Source: Actinomycetota bacterium
Lineage (GTDB): Bacteria; Actinomycetota; Nitriliruptoria; Nitriliruptorales; Nitriliruptoraceae
DNA length: 64,000 bases
Reading direction: 5' to 3'
Assembly (NCBI GenBank): GCA_019347575.1
Contig: JAHWKY010000004.1
Span: 62,001-126,000, forward strand
Below the pieces are notes generated by a model that saw only the letters and a list, made by a program, of their open reading frames with translations, was not told where the DNA came from and searched no databases. Both the position numbers and the translations under genes were made by a program. Numbering within the stretch: the stretch's first letter is position 1; every line of letters begins with the position of its first letter. Below, one piece after another: positions 35,340-44,385 of the stretch.

Positions 35340-35764
35340 GCGCCGTCCCCGTCCGCACCCGCGAGCCGCGTCGCCGTCCCCGCCTGCGCGTCGTGCAGCC
35401 GCAGGCGCCACCCAACACCTTGCGGTTCGTCGTGCTCACCCTCTTGCTCGGAGCAGCAGCGGTGTTCGGAGCGGTCACGCTCAACGCCCTCGCGGCGGGC
35501 GATGCGGTCGCCGCCCGCGAGCTGGAGGCACGGGTCGCGCTCGAGGAACGGCGCTACGCCGAGCTCGTGGTCGCGGTCGCTGAGCTCGAGGACCCCGGTC
35601 GGATCCGCCAGGTGGCCACCGAGCGTCTGGGGATGATCCCCGCCCGCTCGCCTCGGTTCCTCCACGTCCTGCGCCCTCTGCCAGCCGACGGCTACGTGGC
35701 GGATCTCCATCCGGTGGGCGAGGCCACCGATCCGCTGAAGCCCGTCCTGTCCGCACACTCCTAG
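35336..35764 (+). CDS. ftsL: Cell division protein FtsL
   Basis: A 142-residue bitopic divisome protein: a basic cytoplasmic part, one membrane helix (about 30-52, LRFVVLTLLLGAAAVFGAVTL), then a short coiled coil (AARELEARVALEERRYAELV) and the terminal segment RIRQVATERLGMIPARSP, the conserved FtsL/DivIC turn. It starts with GTG overlapping rsmH. Sequence conservation is low as usual, so the assignment rests on topology and position between rsmH and ftsI. Confidence 0.88.
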   Translation: MSAVPVRTREPRRRPRLRVVQPQAPPNTLRFVVLTLLLGAAAVFGAVTLNALAAGDAVAARELEARVALEERRYAELVVAVAELEDPGRIRQVATERLGMIPARSPRFLHVLRPLPADGYVADLHPVGEATDPLKPVLSAHS

Positions 35765-35777
35765 GAAGGACGGCCCG

Positions 35778-37736
35778 GTGACCCGCGCCCGCGCCCCGAT
35801 CAGCACCGCCACGAAGCGGACGCGGTTCACCCGCGATCCGGTCGGACGGCGCGCCGTGTTCCTGCTGGTGGTCTACGTCGTCGCGTTCGTGGGGATCACC
35901 GCCCGCCTCGTCCTCGTGCAGGTCGTCCGCGCCGACGAGCTCGCGCTCGAGGGCATCCGCCAGCGTGTCCGCACCGTCGAGCTGCCGCCCCAACGCGGCC
36001 GTATCTACGACCGCGAGGGCGACGTGCTCGCTACCTCCGTCGATGCCGCAACCGTGTACGCCGACCCCCGCGCCTACCGGCCCGAGGAACGTCCCGACGG
36101 GCTGATCGCCCCGCCAGCCGGGGACGTCGGCACGACGGCGGCCACGCTCGCGCCCATCCTGGGGCTGGACGCTGACGCGATCGCCACCCAGCTGCGCAAG
36201 GACGCACACTTCGTCTACCTCGCGCGCCAGCTCGACTGGCGCGTCGGCGAGCACGTCCTCGATCTCGGTCTGCCAGGGATCGGTGTGCTGACCGAGCCCC
36301 GTCGGGACTACCCGGCAGGCGGGCTGGCAGGACAGATCGTGGGCTTCACGGGTATCGACGGTGATGGTCTGCACGGGCTCGAGCTGCAGTACGACCGTCT
36401 GCTCCGGGGTGAGCCCGGGACACTCGCACTCGAACGCGCGCCCGGGGGACTGGCGATCGCATCAGGCACCCGTCAGCTCGAGCCGGCCACGGCGGGCACC
36501 GATCTCGTGCTCACGATCGACCGCGAGATCCAGCACGTGGCCGAGACCGCGGCGCAGGGGGCGGTCGAGGAGTTCAACGCCGTCGGGGCGTCGGTCGTGG
36601 TGCTCGAGGTGCGGACCGGAGACGTGCTGGCGATGGCGAGTGCGCCGGGCTTCGACCCCGACGCGCTCGACGGATCCGACCCCGCGACCTGGCGCAACCG
36701 CGCGGTGACCGACATGTTCGAACCCGGATCGGTCCAGAAGGCCCTCACCGCCGCGGCGGCACTCGAGGAGGGGGTCGTCACCCCCGACACGGTCTTCGCG
36801 GTCGAGGACCGCATCCGGGTGGGCAACAAGACCTTCTCCGACAGCCACGACCATCCCACCGAGGACCTCACGTTCAGCGAGATCATCGCCGCATCGTCCA
36901 ACGTCGGGACCATCAAGGTCGCGCAGCTGCTCGGGCCGGAACGCCTCGCGACGTACCTCGAGGCCTTCGGTTACGGCCAGCCGCTGGGGACCGGCTTCCC
37001 AGGGGAGGCGCCCGGGATGGTGCTCCCCGTGGACCAGTGGTGGACCACGAGCCTGCCCACGATCGCGATCGGCCAGGGTGTCGCAGCGACCTTGCTGCAG
37101 GCGGCCCACGCGTACGCCACGATCGCCAACGACGGCCTGGCCGTGCCGCCTCGCATCGTCCGCGGCACGGTCGCCGAGGACGGTCGGCTCCACCCGACCG
37201 TGGAGGGTGACCGACGCCGCGTGATCGGTGCCAAGACGTCTCGGGCTCTGCGCGAGATCCTCGCCGGAGTCGTCGACGAGGGCGGGACGGGCGGCAACGC
37301 CGCGGTCGCGAACTACGACGTCGCCGGCAAGACGGGAACGGCACGCAAGCCGCTCCCGGACGCCCGCGGCTACTCCACTGAGTACGTGGCGGCGTTCGTG
37401 GGCTTCGCGCCGGTCGACGACCCGCAGGTCGTGGTCGCCGTCATGGTCGATGAACCGCGGCCGATCTGGGGCGGTGTCGTCGCGGCTCCGGTGTTCGCCG
37501 AGGTCATGGAGTTCGCGCTGCTGCACCGACAGGTCGCTCCGACCGGGGGACCCGTCGGACTGCAGGAGCGGTTCGATGCGGCGGCACGCGAGGCCGCCGA
37601 GGCCGCGGCTCGCCAGGAGGGGCCGGCCACGCTGGCGGACGAGCCTGGGTCACCACCGGGGGGCGACCCCGTCGAGACACCGGACGCTTCCACCCCCGCT
37701 GACGGGGCCGGCTCCGAGACCGATCCCGCGACCTGA
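35778..37736 (+). CDS. ftsI: Penicillin-binding protein FtsI (PBP3)
   Basis: Septal transpeptidase of 652 residues. An N-terminal membrane helix (RRAVFLLVVYVVAFVGITARLVL) precedes the dimerisation domain (RGRIYDREGDVLATS). The acylated Ser318 is in FEPGSVQKAL, giving S-V-Q-K rather than the usual S-T-F/M-K; Ser373-Ser-Asn375 and Lys518-Thr-Gly complete the active site. A Pro/Ala/Glu-rich C-terminal tail of about 60 residues follows the catalytic domain. GTG 35778 has GGAAGGA eight to ten bases upstream. The 124-base gap to murE is the largest inside the early cluster. Confidence 0.95.
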   Translation: MTRARAPISTATKRTRFTRDPVGRRAVFLLVVYVVAFVGITARLVLVQVVRADELALEGIRQRVRTVELPPQRGRIYDREGDVLATSVDAATVYADPRAYRPEERPDGLIAPPAGDVGTTAATLAPILGLDADAIATQLRKDAHFVYLARQLDWRVGEHVLDLGLPGIGVLTEPRRDYPAGGLAGQIVGFTGIDGDGLHGLELQYDRLLRGEPGTLALERAPGGLAIASGTRQLEPATAGTDLVLTIDREIQHVAETAAQGAVEEFNAVGASVVVLEVRTGDVLAMASAPGFDPDALDGSDPATWRNRAVTDMFEPGSVQKALTAAAALEEGVVTPDTVFAVEDRIRVGNKTFSDSHDHPTEDLTFSEIIAASSNVGTIKVAQLLGPERLATYLEAFGYGQPLGTGFPGEAPGMVLPVDQWWTTSLPTIAIGQGVAATLLQAAHAYATIANDGLAVPPRIVRGTVAEDGRLHPTVEGDRRRVIGAKTSRALREILAGVVDEGGTGGNAAVANYDVAGKTGTARKPLPDARGYSTEYVAAFVGFAPVDDPQVVVAVMVDEPRPIWGGVVAAPVFAEVMEFALLHRQVAPTGGPVGLQERFDAAAREAAEAAARQEGPATLADEPGSPPGGDPVETPDASTPADGAGSETDPAT

Positions 37737-37860
37737 CGTGGCCCTGCGCGGCGGGAGCGGTCGGACGGCCGGATGCGCATCCAACAGGTCACGGAGAGCG
37801 ACCGTTACCCTCTGCCGGACAGCGGTCCAGCCGACCGAACGTGACCCCGGGGCCACCGTC

Positions 37861-39405
37861 GTGACCAGCAACCACCCCTGGCCGCCGGCCACGTCGGCGC
37901 GCGAGCCCGTAGCCCTCGCGGGTCTCGCCGGCGACCTCGCGACCCGAGGTCTCGGCGGCGAACTGCGCGGCGAGGGTGCGGTGACCGACGCCACCCACGA
38001 CAGCCGCCAGGCAGGGCCCGGGTGGCTCTTCTGCTGCGTCCGCGGCGAACACGCCGACGGCCACGACTTCGCCGCCGATGCGATCGCCCGGGGCGCGAGC
38101 GGACTGCTCGTCGAGCGGTGGCTTGCCCACGACGTGGCCCAGGTGCGTGTGCCGGACGTCCGTGCCGCCATGGGACCGGCGGCGGCACGCATCCACGATC
38201 ACCCCTCGCACCGTCTCCGCGTGGTGGGTGTGACCGGCACCAACGGCAAGACCACCACGACCTACCTCCTCGAATCCGCCTTCGGCGCTGCCGCCCTCGG
38301 GACCGGACTCATCGGCACGGTCGAGACCCGCATCCACGGCGAGGCGCAACCCGGCGTGCGCACGACCCCCGAGGGCACCGACCTGCAGCGGACGTTCGCG
38401 CACATGTACGACCGGGGCGTCGACGCGGTCGCGATGGAGGTCTCGTCACACGGGTTGGACCTGCGTCGCGTGGACGGTACTCGTTTCGAGGTCGTGGCCT
38501 TCACCAACCTGAGTCGCGACCACCTCGACCATCACCACACGATGGAGGCCTACTTCGCCGCCAAGCAGCGCCTGTTCACCTCGCGGTTCGCCGAGCGGGC
38601 CGTCGTGGTCGTCGATTCGATCTGGGGGCGGCGGCTGGCAGCCCGAACCAGCCTCGGGACCACGACGTTGGGCTTCCAGACCGGTACGTACCGCCTCACC
38701 GACGTACGCGTCGACGCTGAGGGGACCCGCCTGCGGTTGCGCGGGCCCGACGCCGACCGCGAGCTGCGGACCCGTCTGATCGGTGCCCACAACGGCCTGA
38801 ACGCCGCAACGGCGTACCTGGCCGCGACCGTGGCCGGGATCGAGCCCGACGCCGCAGCCTCCGGGATCGCGACCGCCCCTCCCGTCCCCGGCCGGCTCGA
38901 GCCGGTCGCCGCGGGACACGAGTTCGCCGTGCTGGTGGACTACGCCCACACACCGGACGCGCTGCAGCACGCGCTCGCGGCCTGTCGGGCGATCGCTGAG
39001 GGTCGAACCATCGTCGTCGTCGGCTGCGGAGGCGACCGCGACCGTGACAAGCGGCCGCAGATGGGTGCCGTTGCCGCTACCGCAGACGTCGCGGTGCTGA
39101 CCTCCGACAACCCCAGGTCGGAGCCACCCGAAGCCATCGTCGCGGCGGTCGAAGCGGGCGCGCGCGAAGCCGCACGCGCCGGTGCGCCCGCCGACATCAC
39201 CGTCCGCCTCGATCGCCGCGAGGCGATCGCTGCGGCGTTGGACCGGGCCGAAGCTGGTGATGTCGTCCTCATCGCCGGGAAGGGGCACGAGACCGGGCAG
39301 GAGATCGCCGGTCGGACCGTGCCCTTCGACGACCGCCTCGTCGCCGCCGACCTGCTCGCGGACGCGACCGGCCGTGGCCGTCACGTGGCGGGGGGCACAG
39401 CGTGA
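37861..39405 (+). CDS. murE: UDP-MurNAc-tripeptide ligase MurE (meso-DAP type)
   Basis: Mur ligase of 514 residues adding the third amino acid of the stem peptide. The ATP loop is VVGVTGTNGKTTTTYLLE; the centre has MEVSSHGLDLRRVDGTRFEVVAFTNLSRDHLDHH; the C-terminal domain has VLTSDNPRSEPPEAI, and DNPR is the specificity motif for meso-diaminopimelate. LVDYAHTPDALQHAL is conserved. I choose GTG 37861, as the family start is near; the frame extends upstream without similarity. The ribosome binding site is weak. It overlaps murF by 4 bases. Confidence 0.95.
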   Translation: MTSNHPWPPATSAREPVALAGLAGDLATRGLGGELRGEGAVTDATHDSRQAGPGWLFCCVRGEHADGHDFAADAIARGASGLLVERWLAHDVAQVRVPDVRAAMGPAAARIHDHPSHRLRVVGVTGTNGKTTTTYLLESAFGAAALGTGLIGTVETRIHGEAQPGVRTTPEGTDLQRTFAHMYDRGVDAVAMEVSSHGLDLRRVDGTRFEVVAFTNLSRDHLDHHHTMEAYFAAKQRLFTSRFAERAVVVVDSIWGRRLAARTSLGTTTLGFQTGTYRLTDVRVDAEGTRLRLRGPDADRELRTRLIGAHNGLNAATAYLAATVAGIEPDAAASGIATAPPVPGRLEPVAAGHEFAVLVDYAHTPDALQHALAACRAIAEGRTIVVVGCGGDRDRDKRPQMGAVAATADVAVLTSDNPRSEPPEAIVAAVEAGAREAARAGAPADITVRLDRREAIAAALDRAEAGDVVLIAGKGHETGQEIAGRTVPFDDRLVAADLLADATGRGRHVAGGTA

Positions 39406-40793
39406 TCGAGATGTCGCTTCAGGAGGTGGCGGCAGCCACGGACGGGGACGTCGACGCGGCCGACGCGGCACGCCTGGTCCGCACGGTGACGACCGATTCT
39501 CGCGACGTGGGGACCGAGGCGTTGTTCGTGGCGCTGCGGGGCGAGTCCGCCGACGGTCACGACTACATCGAGGCGGCACTCGCCGCCGGAGCCACGGGCT
39601 ACCTCGCCGAGACACGCGAGGGTGACCGCGCGCCAGGAGGTGTGCTCGTAGCCGACACGTGGACCGCGATCGCCCGCCTCGCCGGCGCCGTCCGCGATCG
39701 GGTCGACCCGACGGTCGTGGCGGTGACCGGCTCGGTGGGCAAGACCACGACCAAGGACCTGACCGCAGCGGCGCTTCGAGCCCAGCTGCGCACCGTCGCT
39801 GCTCGAGGGTCGTACAACAACGAGCTCGGGGTACCGCTGACGCTACTCGACGTGGAGTCCCGGACACAGGCGGTCGTCGTCGAGATCGGCGCGCGTGGTA
39901 TCGGCCACATCGCCGCGCTGACACCGTACGTGCGTCCCGACGTGAGCGTCGTGACCGCGGTCGCGGCAGCCCACACGGAACAGTTCGGTGACCTCGACGC
40001 GGTCGCCCAGGCCAAGGGCGAGCTGATCGAGGCCACGGCGGTCGGTGGGGCAGCGATCCTGAACGCCGATGATGAACGCGTTGCGGCTATGGCGACCCGC
40101 ACCCGTGCCACCATCATCCGCTACGGCTGGCGCGAGGCGCGCGACGCTGACGTCCGCGCGGAGTCCGTCGAACTCGATGACCACGCTCGCGCGTCGTTCC
40201 GGGCACGCACCCCCTGGGGCGACGCCGATGTGACCGTGCCCGTGGCCGGGGTACACCACGTCGGGAACGCGCTGGCCACGCTGGCAGTCGCAGGTCACCT
40301 CGGCGTGGACGTGGCAGCGGCCGCGGACGCACTGCGGTCTGCCACCGTGTCACCGTGGCGCTCGCAGCTCGCGGAGGCCGGCGGCGTCGCGGTGCTGAAC
40401 GACGCCTACAACGCCAACCCGACCAGCGTGATCGCCGCCCTGCGCACGCTCGTCGAACTCAGCCGCAGACGCGGGGGGCGGGCGATCGCCGTGCTGGGAC
40501 AGATGGCCGAGCTGGGAGCGGTCTCACGCGGGGCGCACGAGCAGGTCGGGCGTGAGGCGGGCGAGTTGGGCGTGGACACGCTCGTCGTCGTTGCGGGAGG
40601 GGACGCCGACGCCCTCGCCTCGGGAGCCGGCTCGTTGGCCGAGAGCGTGGCGGACGTGGATGCCGCCCTGGCGGTGGTCGTGGAGGTGGTGCGACCGGGT
40701 GACGTCGTGCTGACGAAGGCCAGCCGGGTCGCGGGTCTCGAACAGGTCGCCGATGGCCTGCTGACGCACCTCGGCGGGGAGCCGGGGCCGTGA
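39402..40793 (+). CDS. murF: UDP-MurNAc-tripeptide-D-Ala-D-Ala ligase MurF
   Basis: Adds D-Ala-D-Ala to the stem peptide; 463 residues. Motifs: RTVTTDSRDVGTEALFVALRGESADGHDY, ATP loop VVAVTGSVGKTTTKDLTAAA, SYNNELGVPLTLLDV, EIGARGIGHI and NDAYNANPTSVIAALRTL. In Gly-Ser-Val-Gly-Lys-Thr the usual Asn-Gly is Val-Gly, frequent in this family. It starts with GTG overlapping murE and overlaps mraY by 4 bases. Confidence 0.95.
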   Translation: MIEMSLQEVAAATDGDVDAADAARLVRTVTTDSRDVGTEALFVALRGESADGHDYIEAALAAGATGYLAETREGDRAPGGVLVADTWTAIARLAGAVRDRVDPTVVAVTGSVGKTTTKDLTAAALRAQLRTVAARGSYNNELGVPLTLLDVESRTQAVVVEIGARGIGHIAALTPYVRPDVSVVTAVAAAHTEQFGDLDAVAQAKGELIEATAVGGAAILNADDERVAAMATRTRATIIRYGWREARDADVRAESVELDDHARASFRARTPWGDADVTVPVAGVHHVGNALATLAVAGHLGVDVAAAADALRSATVSPWRSQLAEAGGVAVLNDAYNANPTSVIAALRTLVELSRRRGGRAIAVLGQMAELGAVSRGAHEQVGREAGELGVDTLVVVAGGDADALASGAGSLAESVADVDAALAVVVEVVRPGDVVLTKASRVAGLEQVADGLLTHLGGEPGP

Positions 40794-41824
40794 TCTCGAT
40801 CCTCATCGCGGCCGCCGTGGCCGGCACGTTGACCCTGATCGGCACGCCGCTGCTGATCCGCGAGTTCCGTCGCCGTGGTTTCGGTCAGGCGATCCGCGAC
40901 GAGGGGCCCGGCCACCACCACGAGAAGGCGGGCACCCCGACCATGGGTGGAGCCGCGATCGTCCTCGCGGCGCTCGCCGGCTACGTCGTCGCGCGGATCG
41001 TGGGCGTCCGGGTGACACCCGCGGGCTTGCTCGTGCTCATCACGTTCGTGGGCATGGGGCTGGTCGGCTTCGCCGACGACCTCATCAAGCTGCGGATGCG
41101 TCGGAACCTCGGACTGAGCAAGACCGCCAAGTTCGTCGGCCAGGCGTCGGTTGCCGCGACGTTCGGCTTCCTCGGGCCCGCCTTCGCCGGCGTTCCCCAG
41201 CACGTCTCGACGGCCGGGATCAGCGGCTGGGACATCGCCACCCCGGCCTTCCTGGTCTGGATGTTCCTGCTGTTCGCCGGCTCGTCCAACGCCGTCAACC
41301 TCACGGATGGGCTCGATGGCCTCGCCGCCGGGTCGGGCGCGATGGTGTTCGGGGCGTACACGATCGTCGCGTTCTGGCAGTGGCGCCATCCGGCGGACTA
41401 CATCATCGACCCGGCGGCGGGGCAGGACGTCGCCGTGATCGCGGCGGCTGCGACCGCGGCGTGTGCCGGGTTCCTGTGGTGGAACGCACCTCCGGCACGG
41501 ATCTTCATGGGCGACACCGGGTCGTTGGCGCTCGGTGGCCTGCTGGCTGGCCTGGCGACCGTCACGAACACCCAGTTGCTGCTGGCCGCCTTCGGCGGGT
41601 TGTTCGTGCTCGAGACGCTGAGCGTGATCGGCCAGGTCTTCACCTTCCGCGTGTTCGGTCGTCGGGTCCTGCGCATGGCTCCGTTGCACCACCACTTCGA
41701 ACTGGGAGGTTGGCACGAGACGACCGTGATGGTGCGGTTCTGGATCCTCGGGGCGCTGGGGGTCTCGCTGGGCCTGGGGATCTTCTACGCCGAGTACCTC
41801 GCGAGGGTGGGGACCGGTGGCTGA
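40790..41824 (+). CDS. mraY: Phospho-MurNAc-pentapeptide transferase MraY
   Basis: Forms lipid I at the membrane; 344 residues with ten helices. Family motifs: GHHHEKAGTPTMGGAAIVLA (H-x-x-K-x-G-T-P-T-M-G-G), FADDLIKLRMRRNLGL with the Mg-binding Asp pair, AVNLTDGLDGLAAGSGAMVF, FMGDTGSLALGGLLA and the final APLHHHFELGGWHETTVMVRFWILG. All catalytic Asp and His residues are visible. It overlaps murD by 8 bases. Confidence 0.97.
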   Translation: MISILIAAAVAGTLTLIGTPLLIREFRRRGFGQAIRDEGPGHHHEKAGTPTMGGAAIVLAALAGYVVARIVGVRVTPAGLLVLITFVGMGLVGFADDLIKLRMRRNLGLSKTAKFVGQASVAATFGFLGPAFAGVPQHVSTAGISGWDIATPAFLVWMFLLFAGSSNAVNLTDGLDGLAAGSGAMVFGAYTIVAFWQWRHPADYIIDPAAGQDVAVIAAAATAACAGFLWWNAPPARIFMGDTGSLALGGLLAGLATVTNTQLLLAAFGGLFVLETLSVIGQVFTFRVFGRRVLRMAPLHHHFELGGWHETTVMVRFWILGALGVSLGLGIFYAEYLARVGTGG

Positions 41825-43202
41825 GCCACGTCTCGACGGCGTCCGCCGTGCGCTGGTCATCGGACTCGGTCGGTCCGGTGTCGCGGCCGTGAACGCCCTC
41901 ACCAGCCGCGGCATCGAGGTCGTGGCGACGGAGCGGCAACCGGATGCCGATGGCATCGCGCGAGCGCGTGCGGCCGGTGCCGACGTGCGGCCGGCGACCG
42001 ATCCTGCCCCGATCGTCCCGACCGTCGACGTGGTCGTCCCCTCGCCGGGTGTCGCAGAGCACGCCCCCGCCATCGAGCGCGCTCTCGGCGAGGGCGTGCC
42101 GGTCTGGTCCGAGCCGGAGCTCGGCTGGCGTCTCGTGGCCAGGGATGTGGTGGGGATCACCGGCACCAACGGCAAGACCTCGGTCACCGAGCTGACGGCG
42201 GGGATGCTCAGTGCCGGTGGCGTCCGGGCCGAGACCTGCGGCAACATCGGCCGGCCCTTCACCGAGGTGGCCCTGGCCAGCGAGCCGGGCACGACGCTCG
42301 TCGCCGAGCTCAGCTCGTTCCAGCTGCGGTTCACCCACACCCTCCGTCCGCGCATCGGGACCCTGCTGAACCTGGCTGAGGACCATGCCGACTGGCACGG
42401 CGACGCCGCGGCCTACGCCGACGCCAAGGCACGCCTGTGGCGATCGCAGACCGCCGAGGACTGGGCGGTGATCAACCGCGACGACCCCCGCGCCCGCGGA
42501 CTCGCTGACCGTGCTCCCGGACGCCTGGCGTGGTTCGGACACGCCGGGGTGACCGACGGCCCCGGGGTCGTGCTGACCGGCGACGCCATGATCGCGACCG
42601 CGCCCGACGGGGCCGTGGTCGAGATCGCCCTCCGCGAGCTCACGAGCACCGCTCCGCACCACGTCAGCAACGTGGCGGCGGCCACGCTCACAGCTCTGCT
42701 GGCTGGGGCGGGTGCGGATGGGATCGTCGAGACCGCGCGCGCGTTCCGGCCGGGGAGACACCGGATCGAGACCGTCGTCGAGCGTGACGGCGTGAGGTGG
42801 GTCGACGACTCCAAGGCGACCAACCCCCACGCGGCGGCGGCGGCCCTCGAGGCGTTCGATCGGATCCTGTGGATCGCCGGGGGCCTCGCCAAGGGAGTGG
42901 ACCTCAAGGTGCTGGGCGATCACCTCGGTGCGGTCCGTCACGCCTTCCTCATCGGGAGCGCAGCGGACGAACTCGCCAGCGTCTGCGAGTTGGGCGGAGT
43001 GCAGGCCACGCACCACACGACGCTCGAGGGCGCCGTCCGCGCTGCGGCCACGATGGCACAGCCGGGCGACACGGTGCTGCTCGCCCCCGCGTGTGCCTCG
43101 TTCGACATGTTCCGCGACTACGCCGAACGTGGGGACCGGTTCGCAGCGAGCGCCCGCGAGGTCACCGATCCCCGACAGACCCCGGAGGCCGTCGATGGCT
43201 GA
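41817..43202 (+). CDS. murD: UDP-MurNAc-L-Ala:D-Glu ligase MurD
   Basis: Mur ligase of 461 residues adding D-Glu. The N-terminal Rossmann part is ALVIGLGRSGVAAVNALTSRG, the ATP loop VVGITGTNGKTSVTELTAGML, then AELSSFQLRFTHTLRPRIG, LLNLAEDHADWHGD and WVDDSKATNPHAAAAAL with LIAGG-like LWIAGGLAKGVD. The C-terminus has APACASFDMFRDYAERGDRF. Overlaps both neighbours (8 bases each), as expected of a tight operon. Confidence 0.95.
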   Translation: MAEPRLDGVRRALVIGLGRSGVAAVNALTSRGIEVVATERQPDADGIARARAAGADVRPATDPAPIVPTVDVVVPSPGVAEHAPAIERALGEGVPVWSEPELGWRLVARDVVGITGTNGKTSVTELTAGMLSAGGVRAETCGNIGRPFTEVALASEPGTTLVAELSSFQLRFTHTLRPRIGTLLNLAEDHADWHGDAAAYADAKARLWRSQTAEDWAVINRDDPRARGLADRAPGRLAWFGHAGVTDGPGVVLTGDAMIATAPDGAVVEIALRELTSTAPHHVSNVAAATLTALLAGAGADGIVETARAFRPGRHRIETVVERDGVRWVDDSKATNPHAAAAALEAFDRILWIAGGLAKGVDLKVLGDHLGAVRHAFLIGSAADELASVCELGGVQATHHTTLEGAVRAAATMAQPGDTVLLAPACASFDMFRDYAERGDRFAASAREVTDPRQTPEAVDG

Positions 43203-44385
43203 GAGCACCATCCAACGCCCCGGCGTGGCAGCCGTCGTCCGTGCACTCCTGCCGCAACGGGGCGCGCGCTGGACGTCGGAAGCGATCGCCCTGACGACCG
43301 TGGTCGGCGCGCTCACGGTGATCGGGCTGGTCATGAGCTTCTCCGCGTCGTTCGTGGACGCTGCCGAGACCGGCGATCCCTTCGGGGTCTTCCTGCGCCA
43401 GCTGCTGTGGGCGGGCGTGGGCGTCCCGGTGTTCCTCATCGCCGCCAACCTCGACCACGGCGTCTGGCGGCGGCTCTCGTGGCTGCTGATGGCCGGAGCA
43501 CTCGGCGGGCTGGTCGCGGTCCTGACCGGTCTGGGCATCACCGAGGGTGGCTCGACCCGCTGGCTGGCGCTGGGGCCGCTGGTCGTCCAGCCGTCCGAGA
43601 TCACGAAACTTGCGACCGTTCTGTGGCTCGCGGACGTGTTCACGCGCAAGCGGGCGCAGGGCATCGATCCGTCGACCGATCCCCGGCACGCGTTCCTGCC
43701 CGCGGTGCCCTTGTTGGTGGTCCTGTCCGTGCTCGTGATGGCCCAACCGGATCTCGGCACGACGCTCCTGCTCGGGTTGATCGTCGGACTCGTCCTACTC
43801 GTAGAGGGCGCCCCCCTGCGGCACATGGGCACGCTCTTCGTGGCTGGAGGGACGTTCGCGCTGGTGGCCGCCGTTGCCGCCCCCTACCGGTTCGCCCGCA
43901 TCGCTGGTTGGCTCGATCCCGAAGCCGATCCGCTCGGCAACGGCTACCAGCTGTTGCAGTCGATGTACGCGCTGGGATCGGGGGGGTGGTTCGGACTCGG
44001 TCTCGGTTCCAGCCGCGGCAAGTGGAACTTCGTCCCGAACCCCGAGACCGACTTCATCTTCGCCATCATCGGCGAGGAGCTCGGTGTGGTCGGTGCCGTG
44101 CTGGTGCTCACCCTCTTCGCCGCGATCGTCGTGCTCGGGCTCCGGGTCGCCCGGACCGCACGCGACCCCTTCGGACGGACCGTCGCGTTCGTGGTGACCG
44201 GCTGGATCACAGGCCAGGCGCTCGTCAACGTGGCTGCGGTGACCGGACTGCTCCCCATCACCGGCGTGACGTTGCCGCTCGTCTCGGTCGGAGGGTCGTC
44301 GTTGGTGAGCACCCTGCTCGCGTTGGGCATCCTGGTCGCGATCGCCCGTGCTCGGGCACGTCCCCACCGGAAGGTCCCACGATGA
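43195..44385 (+). CDS. ftsW: Lipid II polymerase FtsW (SEDS)
   Basis: Septal glycosyltransferase of the SEDS family; 396 residues with about ten helices. I start it at ATG 43195, eight bases before the murD stop. Motifs: GLVMSFSASFVDA, GSTRWLALGPLVVQPSEITKLATVLWLADVF, VLVMAQPDLGTTLLLGLIVG with the catalytic Asp in Q-P-D-L-G-T, GNGYQLLQSMYALGSGGWFGLGLGSSRGKWNFVP, and ETDFIFAIIGEELGVVGAVL. It overlaps murG as ATGA and works with FtsI. Confidence 0.95.
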   Translation: MAESTIQRPGVAAVVRALLPQRGARWTSEAIALTTVVGALTVIGLVMSFSASFVDAAETGDPFGVFLRQLLWAGVGVPVFLIAANLDHGVWRRLSWLLMAGALGGLVAVLTGLGITEGGSTRWLALGPLVVQPSEITKLATVLWLADVFTRKRAQGIDPSTDPRHAFLPAVPLLVVLSVLVMAQPDLGTTLLLGLIVGLVLLVEGAPLRHMGTLFVAGGTFALVAAVAAPYRFARIAGWLDPEADPLGNGYQLLQSMYALGSGGWFGLGLGSSRGKWNFVPNPETDFIFAIIGEELGVVGAVLVLTLFAAIVVLGLRVARTARDPFGRTVAFVVTGWITGQALVNVAAVTGLLPITGVTLPLVSVGGSSLVSTLLALGILVAIARARARPHRKVPR